Assembly (NCBI RefSeq): GCF_030272615.1
Contig: NC_081411.1
Location: forward strand, 39,733,140-39,797,139
Length of the DNA: 64,000 nucleotides
From: Cryptomeria japonica
Lineage: Eukaryota > Streptophyta > Pinopsida > Cupressales > Cupressaceae
Direction: 5' to 3'
Part shown: positions 47,593-57,366 of the stretch, in pieces
Layout: each line of letters starts with the position of its first letter
Position numbering within the stretch: the first letter of the stretch is position 1
Program-made: the position numbers and the translations under genes
The notes under the pieces: model-generated
Seen by the model: the letters and a program-made list of their open reading frames with translations, nothing else
Told to the model about the DNA's origin: nothing
Database searches by the model: none

Positions 47593-47964
47593 TGCAAGGT
47601 GTGTGTGCTTGGTCTTCTTGTGTTGTGTAGTGCAATGCTTAGGTTTGTGACATGGCTTAATCACATCATGGGGATTCTATAAGTCTAGTATTTGTATCAA
47701 GAATTAATAGGTTAATCTTTTGGTGCAACGACAACTGTACTTCGAACAAGTAGTATCAGAGCCAAGGTCATAGGTTTAAACTCCCTCGCTTGCAGTGGAG
47801 GGCGATAGTTGCAAGGCATGTGCCCTTGGTCTCCATGTGTTGTAGAGTGCAACACTCAAGCTTGTGACCTGACTTACTTGCCTATGTAGATTCTATAAGT
47901 CTAGTGGTTGTATCAAGCATTAACAGGTCAATTTTTTGGTGTAATGACAACTGTACTTCTAACA
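47593..47964 (+). mobile_element. TRIM-like miniature LTR retrotransposon
   Basis: Two direct repeats of about 155 bp (47593-47748 and 47810-47964) start TGCAAGG and end GAACA/TAACA. Between them lie only 61 bp. Directly after the first repeat is TAGTATCAGAGCC, one base from the Met-tRNA primer site, and before the second is a purine-rich GTGGAGGGCGATAG. This is the TRIM/SMART plan: LTRs, primer site and polypurine tract, no coding. The flanks do not give a clean target duplication (ATACT occurs close to both ends, offset by one or two bases). Confidence 0.75.
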
Positions 47965-48318
47965 CATACTAGGAAAACATGCTTGGGTAATGAAGATGGT
48001 GTGAAAAAGGCTAAAACAAGAAAGGAAAGGTGTTAGGACAATCATAACAAGGTCCATTGATCAAGGTTAGGGAAATGAGGAGACATAAAAAGGAAAGGGG
48101 AGGTGTCCACAAGTATCATTTTTGCACTTAACTTTACACTTCCACATGGCATAACTAGGTTTTGAAAGAAATGGTAGGGATTCAAATGGAAAATAATCAC
48201 ACAAATAGAGTGAGGGCATACAAGAAACTAAAAAATTATAGGTCATTGATGAGTTGTTTATTCCTACTTTACTAATTGGAATGATTTTAGGTCAATTCTC
48301 TCATGTTTTCCAAGTTTT

Positions 48319-48837
48319 GAAGAAGTATACATTGAACAACCGGATGGATTTTCCTTGATTAATGATAAAGACATGGTGTGTAAATGGCACAAAGATCTAT
48401 ATGGTCTAAAGGAGGAACCGAAAGCATGGTATGAAAGATTGCATGCACATTTGATCAAAATTAGATTCCAATGTACCAGTGAGGACAACAACATTTATTT
48501 GAAGACTAATGGAGACAAGATGTTGATAGAAGAAGTATTTGTAGATGATATAATTTTTGGTAGAAATGATGATATGTGTATGGATTTTGTTAATATCATG
48601 AAAAATGAATTTGAAATGTCTCTAATTGGTGAAATAAAGTTCTTTATTGGCTTACAAGTCCAACAACTAGATGGTGGTATTTTTATTTGTCAGACTAAGT
48701 ATATCAAAGATGTGAAGATGGAATATGTGAAGAGTAAAGATCGGTTAGCTAATATCTTTACTAAGCCCTTACCGAAGGCTACCTTTGAGTTTATTAGAGC
48801 TAAAGTAGGGGTTAGACCCCTACACCAGAAGAACTAG
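48319..48837 (+). pseudogene. Copia RT fused in frame to the RNase H tail
   Basis: Open over 173 codons. It begins EEVYIEQPDGFSLINDKDMV, in the middle of RT. LYGLKEEPKAWYERLHAHL and the catalytic FVDDIIFGRNDD follow, then FFIGLQVQQLDGGIFICQ and TKYIKDV. At about 48718 it jumps directly to EYVKSKDRLANIFTKPLPK, the last part of RNase H. About 170 residues (connection and most of RNase H) are missing without a frame break. The upstream RT fingers, integrase and gag are absent. Confidence 0.85.
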
Positions 48838-49258
48838 AATGATGGAGATCCATCAATCCTATTGATTTCATGATTATCTGATGAAGGTGCAGGCTAGTCC
48901 TTTGGGGGAGCAAGTCTGATGTAAAGTTTTGATTTAATGTTCTGTTATAATTTTTTTTATTTGTGTAGCAGAGATGATAGAAGAGGCAACAATAGAATTT
49001 AAGACAAGTGATGCATTTATTCCTTTTGGCATTGCTCTCAAAGGGGGAGAAGAAAATAAATTAGGTATGAGAGGAGAAACAATATGAGAGAAGTTGAAGA
49101 TTAGATTGAGAGAAGCATTGGTTAAGGGGGAGTAGACAAAGGAGGAGAGCTGATAGATGTTGTGATATCGAGAAGCAAGTGGCAAGCAAGTTGTAGATGA
49201 TGATGTTACTCTGATTGTATATCTGATTGGTGTTGTCATCAATGCCAAAAGGGGAGAT
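48838..49258 (+). other. Copia 3' untranslated region
   Basis: Non-coding with purine runs (GGGGGAGCAAG, AAAGGGGGAGAAG, AAGGGGGAGTAG) before the final tract at 49247-49258. Minus-strand ORFs here are not genes. Confidence 0.6.
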
Positions 49259-50910
49259 TGTTGGCATTTGGCATAATCGATGCAAATGAGGTGATATAGT
49301 TGAAGACTAATGACTACACCGGTAAAGGATAGGAGTCTATTTGTGATGAAGAGATTGAGATTCTATGATTAGATGACATGATCAATTATTTTTGTTTTCA
49401 TTGATGGCAATTGATGTTCTTGATGTTTTGTTTTGTCATCTAAGTGATTTCATTTACTGGAGGACAAGGTTTACCGAAAGAGAACTAAAGTTTATGAAAT
49501 AGGACTTTAACCAATAAAGCAAAGATGTTTTGGTTGATTCTGATGATCGACGATGTTTTGTAATTTACAATTTAGATGGTGAACTTATATCATGGAAAGG
49601 TATATCTGACCAAAACCTGAACTTGTGATGATTACTGGAAGGTATGTTTCAAATTTTTGATGAAGTTTTGCTAAGCTTTTAGTAGGATTTAAGACCGGTG
49701 AAGAAATCATTAAACCGGTAATGATTTTCGTTATGACGGTGATTAATGACAAGTCTACATTAAGGTGGTAACATCATGCAACCTGTGTGAATGATTTAAT
49801 TACTATTTTGGCATGATTCAAGGAAGAATTTCCTAGGAATCAGTGAAATGCTTAGTAGAGTGTTTTAGGGTTTTGACTTTGGTAGAGATCAGATTTTTGT
49901 GATGGGTTATGATCAACCAACGGTTGATATTGAATTGTAATTTGTTGTAATGATCTGTATATCAATCTATGATGATCTTTTATGATTTGAATTGTAAATT
50001 CATGATGTAATAAGGGTTTAGTGGCCGACCTAGTTGAGATGGCTATTTAGGATGACATAGTTGATGTTTTTGATGTCAGTGGTCTTAGAGAATGTGTTGA
50101 GCCATCCAAGTGGAGTGTCAGATCTTCCTAAGAGTTGCAGAATATTGTGCATAATTGAATTTGATCAAGAAAGCAGAGAAGTGCAAGTAACGGATCATTT
50201 TCCTATTGTTGTTCCCTAACAGTTGCAACAAGTTAAATCCCTTAACCAGGTAGGTCCTAACAGGACTTAAAATAAGTCCCCTAACAAGGTATGTCTCAAA
50301 ATAGTGTTAAATCTTCTGATGAGGTTGATCCTAACAAATCTACAAGCTCCTAACAGGGTTGCTAGGCAAATCCCTTAACCGGGTGACTCCTAATAGGTTC
50401 TGCTCCTAACCGGGCTTATTGTAAGCTCCTAACAGAGCATACTTCAAAAGAGTACAAATATTTGTGGGTGCCAGCTCCCATCATGGTTTTTTCCTATTCG
50501 GGTTTCCATGTCAAAAACTTTTGGTGTTCATGTGTGGAATGTTTTTCATGTGATGTTCTTGTTTGTGTTTCATTTCATGCATTATTTATGAGACACTAGT
50601 TATGATGTTTTATCAAAAGTTTATGAGAGTTTACTGGTACTGATAAAAGTTGTTAGAGAAAGTATTTGATCTAATTAATAAGGTTAATGAGTTGGTAAAA
50701 GATCAAAGTCATATGATTGTTTTAGTGGTGAAAGAATTGGTAAATGATTTGTTTAATGTACTAAGCAAATATGATTAAATAAGTTGAGATATTCTATTAA
50801 ATGGTTTCAGATTTGATATAAGTTTGGTTTTGGGTTTAAAGTTTCAATTGGTCTTAATACTGATTCACACCCCCCCTCTCAGTATTAATCGGATCCTCAT
50901 AGGATTAACA
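49259..50910 (+). repeat. 3' LTR of the plus-strand Copia
   Basis: TGTTGGCATTTGGCATAATC...CTCATAGGATTAACA. The U5-like end has a run of CCTAACAGG and CTTAACCGGG words (50.2-50.5 kb), as in the family copy at 19768-21395. Confidence 0.85.
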
Positions 50911-51950
50911 TAATTATGTGTATCTGTGTATATATACATATATACATACAATATCTACATATATACATATTATACATATACATATATGTATGCACACACA
51001 TGTATTTTAAACATACACATTAATTTATTTATGTTATAGTATCACAGGAAGAACCATGTACACAATTCTTATTCAAAAGAAACCTCGTATGCACTCTTGT
51101 CTATTTAGGCTTGTGAATAGGCTTGGATGACAAAGTTGTGGTTTGGGAGTTTGATTTCCCTCCATTTCCCTCATTTTTGATGTGTTTTGTTTTATGAACT
51201 TGGTTTCTCAACTTTGTCATCATTAGGTTTACACTTCATCAAGTGGGTATTTCTAGAATTGCCACCATATTTTGACCCATATTCTGAGCTTTCTAACCAT
51301 ATAATGTTTTTTAAAATCTGAACAACAATAACATATTATTATTGAATTTCTTTTACTAGTGTCTCCATAGTTATCAGAGACATACGTGTAACATTTTTTT
51401 AATAACTTTTGATCTAATTATCCAAATTTTTAAAAAAAATTATATATTACTGTAGTGCACTTTATTCTTTACAATTTAAAAAAAATTCCATTTTTTGTTT
51501 TTTTGGTGCAAGTTATGCTCCGTGCATGAACAGGTACCTAATTTTCGAGATGTGCTCAATTGGAAAAATCATCAAAAAAAATACTCAACAAAAAATTACA
51601 AAAAAATACACAATTTATAGTGCTCACTCTTACCTATCTTTCTCACATAGGATTTGTCAAAATACTAAATATAACTATGACTTTTTTGATGTGCATGTCA
51701 GACACTATGTTATGTTTTTTCAGAAAAAATTAGGGTCTATTTTTCATGCACAAAGGATTTGATCCACTTAATCTTATCCAAGTTTGAAAAAAGTTAGTAT
51801 TTTGGAAACTAGATTGAGAGTACTACAATCTTTGTTCTTTGAGTATCTTCATATCTTGAGTGGATAGATCTCAACGTTCTCCTCCAAGTTCAAGTTTACC
51901 TGATTTGAGGAAAAAAAATGTCCACTTATACCCCCCTTTTTGCACACGAT
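50911..51950. other. AT-rich region with TA/CA microsatellite
   Basis: 50925-51002 is a degenerate (TA/CA)n run with TATATACA words. No gene recognised in the rest. The ORF at 51526-51762 has low-complexity composition and no family resemblance. Confidence 0.4.
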
Positions 51951-51954
51951 CTTG

Positions 51955-52190
51955 GTGAAATTACCCTAGAAATGAAGGGAAAGATAAGGATACCTTAACA
52001 ATGCTGAAAAAAAATGAGTATAATTTTTCAAAGGATTGAAAGAAGAAACCTAGGGATGTATTGAGAGGGGATGAGAATCCCACCTCCAAGGCCCACTATC
52101 AATAACATCTTGCCAATAATCCTCTAAATCAAAGCATACCATGAAAAAGCCTCTAGTAGAAGGCCAAAGCTATATTTTACCCTCAACCAG
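51955..52190 (-). pseudogene. second DUF4283 (LINE ORF1) fragment
   Basis: The minus-strand frame reads LWPSTRGFFMVCFDLEDYW, then QDVIDSGPWRWDSHPLSIHP and VSSFNPL, with nonsense codons. A frame change leads to YPYLSLHF. The order 'RGFF-x-V-x-F ... GPW ... PL ... P ... FNP ... LPLHFW' is the DUF4283 core of plant LINE ORF1-type proteins. It is a different copy from the one at 41.9-43.4 kb, with little sequence shared. Confidence 0.6.
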
Positions 52191-54597
52191 AGGAGAACAA
52201 ACCTACTAAATGTAGTCATGCAAATCAGGATGAGCGAACACAAATGAAAAAAAAACTTATAGATTAAGCCATTCTTAGAAAAATAGTTGAAGCACTTTTT
52301 ATATGTACAAATTCAAATATATTGGCCCCTACAATGACATCTACCTCTTCCATATTATGACCCCCACCCCTTTGTGTATAATGAGGTTTTTGTGACACTT
52401 TTTTTATTAATTCTACTACTTTGAGTGAGGTTTTTTATATTTAAGTAGTAACCAAGATGTTTAAGTGGGTCTTTAATACCTTTGACAATAATCACTAGTT
52501 TAGTTCATGGTTGGGGATCTATGATACCTCTAACAATAATCAAAATTTTATTTTGAGGTTGAAAAACATTAGGCTGAATATTAAAAATAAATGGAGGTTG
52601 CACATTTTTATTTGTATGATGAGAAACAAAAATTGTGTTAGCTAAACTCTAATTACGATCTTTATTCACCAAGGCATCTTCTCAAGAAAGGACAACATTG
52701 AGAAAAATGCTAGTCATATGATCCTCATGCACCAAAATATTCTCAAGTGAAGGAAACTTTTTGGCAAGGGACACTCATAATTCATTAATGCTTCATCTCT
52801 AGAAGACATATCATGTAAATGGATTCAAGTTAGAATTAAGTTGCAATCATATGCATGGAATAGAATACAATGATTTTTTTTTCACATAACTTGGAATTGA
52901 AATAGAGAAAGAAGATAACAATGTTGTTTACCAAATACATTGTGATCAAACAATTGAAGATACAATAAGATATTTAATAAAATAATTTTGAATTGTAAAC
53001 CAAAACATATGCAAGAAATTAGTGACATGTCATTAATTAACCAGTTTATTAAAATATATGAAATAAAAATGTTGTGATCATTTAACCAATTGATAATTAA
53101 TTTGATATAACAATATTGTGGTTAATTAACTAGTGCAAGTACATAAATGATAAATTTTAAAAATGATTGACCCTGGATCATAAATATGTGCAAGTAAATG
53201 ATATCTATAGTTTAATTTCAAAATTTATGCAAAATGTAAGAAAATTTGTGTCCAACAAAATGATATGTATAGAAATGAGATCCCTGGCATATGGATGCAA
53301 ATTAAGATCTCAAATCTCAATTACATAACATAAGTACTCAAATAGGTTTAGCTGTAGTCTTGTACAATCATAAATTATACTTTCTTACAATTTCATTCTC
53401 ACATAGGCAGCATTTTCGCATTTCAACTTCGAATGCATGATTGCAATGCTAGTTATGCTCGCACCACATTCCAAACTCACATTTTCATCACATTTCTATC
53501 TCCCCCCTCATTCTGGAGACTTGATTTTTTAGGACCAAGCTAGCCCATGCACTGGTCCTAAATCAATACCAAGGTGTAACATCCCCTAGTCCTCCTAGTC
53601 AAGCCCTAAATTAGGGTCTCACAACAATCATCTCATTTGAGCAGGAAATTTGATTCCGCATCGACTTGGCCCAAAAATTATTTTTTTTCGAATGGTTAAG
53701 TATAAAAGGATGCCAGCCCCTCTCATTTGAAACCTAATCAATCTTCTATGATATCAAATACACTTTGAAGAAATTAAATTCAAGTGAGCAAGCAATTAGT
53801 CATTCATCAAGAATTGGAGCAGAAGTGAAGTCAACTTCAATTATTGAAAATGGCATCCATGATCAATGTTTTATGAAGAGATCTTACATTAAAACCTAAA
53901 ACCTTTATTTGAAGGTCAAATAAAACTTCATCAATGAAATATGTGCAAGAGTTGTACTTAGGAATTATGGTAGTGTTGACAGTGACGAAAAGGTTCATCT
54001 TTCAATGGTGAAATATTTGTAGGACCAAGGCTGATATGTTCAACCTAGTCTTGAAAAATTAGGCCAAATTTTTGAGAACAACTTCTAATCATCTTATTTT
54101 GCCTAGATCTTAGTTTACAGTTCCATGGGAAATATGTAATTATTTGTTTGTGACAATTTACTTCAATTATTCATACTTTTACTATAATTTTACAGTTATA
54201 TTCAACATTCAATTAAGAAAGAGGATAATCAATATTAACCAATTGAATCTAATCATAATCTCACACCTTTCCCCATTAGTGATCGATCCTAGATCTATAA
54301 GGTTCAACCCTCTTCCAATTTAATTATGTTAATTACATTATTTACTGGATTAACTTGGTGAAACCATAATTCCTAATTTTCACCCCGTTACATTTTGGTG
54401 AACCCAACATCTTTCATGCTTAATTTTGATTTCTTGTCTTATATATAATTTTTTATGCATCTTAAAATTCTAATTTACCCTCGTAGTTTCGATTTTCAAT
54501 TGAGTTATATAAATCTAAATTCATAAAAACCCTAAATTATTATTCTAAAATTAACTTGTGGGTTGCATATTTTTTATAGTATATTTTCAAATTTAAT
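52191..54597. other. AT-rich unassigned region
   Basis: No supported gene or element. Mostly AT-rich sequence with a few CCCTAG-rich islands near 53.5-53.6 kb. Confidence 0.35.
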
Positions 54598-55261
54598 TAT
54601 TATGACATGTCATGGTTTTGATAAAGATAAATGGGTTTTACAGCAACCTGAAATCCAAAGTTTTACAAACCAAGGCCAACAGCCAAACAGACATTAATTA
54701 TAAGTGAACTAGGGGATAAACCCCACAAAGACCCAACACCAAAAGAAAAAATGAAAAGTCTCCATAAAAGACAGGAAAAGGCCCTCAACTGTGCACCAAT
54801 TCAGTATTCTTTTGAATATTCTTCTTGTTGATTTTCTTGAGATCCTTCATGATGAATCTAGAGGTACCTTGGTTCTGGCTCCGGCTTCTGGTCCTATTAT
54901 AGGGACCCAAACTAGTCTTCCCTCTAGCAGTACTTTGGCCACCCTCCAAAGCAATCTTTTCTTTTTTTCCCCCAAGGGAGGATCGCTGGCTATGGGTATG
55001 GTTCTATAGTTGGCCATCATGGCATTGATTTTATCCAAGCCTTCAGCACTATTACTCATCGCCTCTCTGCTAATTTCCACTAGATTATTTAGGTTGTCTT
55101 TGATGTCATTCACATACTCTTCCAGCTTATCAATTCTACACTCATGGAAGATCTTCATATTTTCAGCATCCTGAGATATCTTATGAATCATTCTCATGAT
55201 CTTCTTAGTTTTACTTGGCCTTGGGGACTCTGTGAAAGTTTCAATATTATGACATGTCATG
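54598..55261 (-). mobile_element. 5'-truncated retroposon with 17-bp target duplication
   Basis: TATTATGACATGTCATG occurs at 54598-54614 and 55245-55261, exactly flanking a 630-bp insert. Duplications of this length are made by target-primed reverse transcription. On the minus strand the insert ends GTAAAACCCATTTATC followed by TTTATCAAAACC, an A-rich 3' end like those of plant LINEs. It begins inside an open frame, so it is 5'-truncated. It could be a LINE or a retroposed mRNA. Confidence 0.7.
54847..55260 (-). pseudogene. coiled-coil ORF inside the retroposon
   Basis: 137 codons open on the minus strand; the first few codons come from the target duplication, so the ATG is accidental. The readable part has a helical segment with regular hydrophobic spacing (SQDAENMKIFHECRIDKLEE, VNDIKDNLNNLVEI, AMSNSAEGLDKINAM) and a basic C-terminus with GEKKKRLLWRVAKVLLEG. 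It stops about 230 bp before the element's 3' end. I do not recognise the family. The composition is protein-like and the frame is intact, which suggests a fairly young insertion. Confidence 0.5.
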
Positions 55262-55904
55262 TTATCATTTAAAGGAATTTATTATTTATATTCATAAATC
55301 ACATTATTTAAATTCTTTATTAATCATAGCTTTCAATTTTGGCATTCAAATTTCTCTCCTTTGTGCATGATTTTTTTACGATTAGCCCTACATACAATAT
55401 TCTTGTGAGAAGAAGTTGTGCACTTAAGGCTTCCCATGATTTAAATACTAAGGGTATGGAGCCTCAGTAGGATAACTTTTTCCATGAGTCCTTCTAATCC
55501 AATAAATGACATTATTTATCCTCATTCTCTTCATAATTCCCATGATGTGGATGAATCACTAACTAGGGTTACCATTGACCAATTGGAGAAGATTGACAAT
55601 GAATTTGAAAATCTTCAATAATGGAGGAGAAAATAATACCAGCAAAGTAAGGAAATCACTTTTCTTGAAGGATTAAAAAGAATCGTGCAAAGTAATAAAA
55701 TTGGTGTTAATTTGTTGTGTGGCCTTGGTCATATTGTTGATAATATATCGTACCAATCAAAAGTTGTATTGAAGTCCTTGATTGCTCACAACCCACTAGT
55801 CAAGTTAATCATTCCATTCATATGCTAGGTTCAACATATCAGTATATCTATGATATCATAAGCTAGCGTATATTGAAAATTAGGCTGGAATCACTATTAT
55901 ATAT
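55262..55904. other. degenerate region left of the Copia remnant
   Basis: Short readable pieces such as DVDESLTRVTIDQLEKID appear but do not join to a known domain. Possibly decayed internal retrotransposon sequence. Confidence 0.25.
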
Positions 55905-56141
55905 TGTGACAATTCAAGTGCTATGAATATTTCTAAGAATCCAGTGTTGCATTCTAAAACAAAGCACATATCAATTAAGTTTCATTTTTAGAGAGAGAAA
56001 GTTAGCGATAAGGAAGTCAGACTAGAGTATGTGCCTACAAAGGAACAAATCGCAAATATTTTCACTAACAATTTTCCTAAAGATACATTTGTATCTCTCA
56101 AAGAGAAGGTAGGGGTGATTTCCCCTCCTCATGAGTACTAG
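55905..56141 (+). pseudogene. Copia RNase H C-terminal remnant
   Basis: 79 codons with one internal stop: [20 protein letters not shown], then [28 protein letters not shown] and ANIFTNNFPKDTF, ending HEY and TAG. It ends where Copia pol normally ends. The upstream pol is not recognisable. Confidence 0.85.
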
Positions 56142-57366
56142 ATGCATTAAGTTGCATCAATCTGGTGGACTTCATAGTCTTATCTTGATATCTAGATTTA
56201 TGAGTGGATGTTGCTACTCAGAGGGAGTAGTCATTATGTGGTTCGGTTTGTGATTGTGTGGGGAGAGTTATTTAGTTTTGAGAGCCTTTTGTATTGATGT
56301 TAAAGGGGGAGACAAGCATGTGAAAAATTTTATTTTGTATCTAAGGGAAAGAGCTATGTGTGCATGATCTCAGGGGGAGATTGCTGGAGTTGATTTCTTT
56401 CTTTGTATTGATTATTTTTCACATTCATATGTCATCATAAATGCCAAAGGGGGAGATTTTTTGATATTAGAGTTGTTGGAATGTGTTGTTGTCATTGATG
56501 TCAACACATTCTTGTGTTCTTGTGCTTCAGTGTTGCAGAGAGTTGGTTTGTTTGGTATATTGTAGATATGGTGGTGCAGATTTAATAATTCAGAGATAAG
56601 TATCTTTAGTTGATTTAGCATAATTTTTAGTGCTCTCAAAGGTGATTTGATCGAGTTATGAGGTTTGGTGTGGTGACTGGTTCTTCTATTGGCTTTGTAT
56701 TACAGAGTTGTGATTTCTAGTTTGTATTGCTCTAGAATTAATTCATCATGTTGAGAGGGTTTAGGAGAGTGTTTGGGACATTCATGTGTGTCCTTAGTTC
56801 AAGTGGTTCATGATTTTAAACTTCACAAGTGTATCTTTCAGATTGTCAGTAACTTATGTTGGTGTTCTTGAGCTCTGGTAGCGAGATGATGATTCTAGTA
56901 ATCCAAGTTGTTGTGGTTGTTGCGGTGGAATTCGTGTTTCTTGTTGATATTTATAGATGATTTTTTATTTGTGTTTTTGGTCCACATTGATCTTTGTGTA
57001 GGTTATTGAATATTTTCTTAGTCTAGTGGTATTCTTCATGTTATATGACTTTCTAGCCAACTCGATGATTCTTGCATGTTGCAAATGATTTTTGTATGAG
57101 TTGAGCCGACCTTAAAATCAAGGTAGATGATTTGTATAAATACATGTAATAATCATGTAATATTTATGTCTACATTCTTTAAGGGTGTTGTATATGCAAA
57201 CAAGAATTTGATCTTTCAAAAGAGTGATGAAGTGAAGAAGAGAGTTGCAGAGAAGACCAGGTGCTTAACCAAAACCGTGATTAGGCATTTGAAGATGTTA
57301 TTCTTTTAGTTCATGTAATCTAGATTGGTGTCTAATCTTTGTAAGGCGGTGAGAATTATTCTAACA
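56142..57366 (+). repeat. Copia 3' region and candidate 3' LTR
   Basis: Three AGGGGGAGA-type purine tracts lie at about 56304, 56371 and 56446-56457. The LTR probably starts TGTTGGAATGTG at 56474 and ends TTCTAACA at 57366, since TGTTGGAA and TTCTAACA are near-complementary ends. A gap of about 16 bp between tract and LTR is longer than usual. The right end coincides with the start of the satellite. Confidence 0.5.

Larger units (their letters stand above)
48316..50910 (+). mobile_element. Copia element, 3' part with in-frame pol deletion
   Basis: Plus-strand pol end, polypurine tract (AAAAGGGGAGAT, 49247-49258) and a 3' LTR of 1652 bp. The left part of the element is absent: sequence before about 48316 is unrelated. 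It shares its LTR family with the minus-strand Copia at 19768-21395. Confidence 0.8.

Noticed and set aside
47586-47970. ATACT as target duplication of the TRIM-like element
   Set aside because: The two copies are not directly at the LTR ends (offset of one to two bases), so I do not count it as proof.
51350-51361. TTTACTAGTG as the right terminus of the CACTA element
   Set aside because: The next three bases (TCT) do not match the AAG flank at 22249-22251, and no subterminal TAGTCATTT repeats lie inside.
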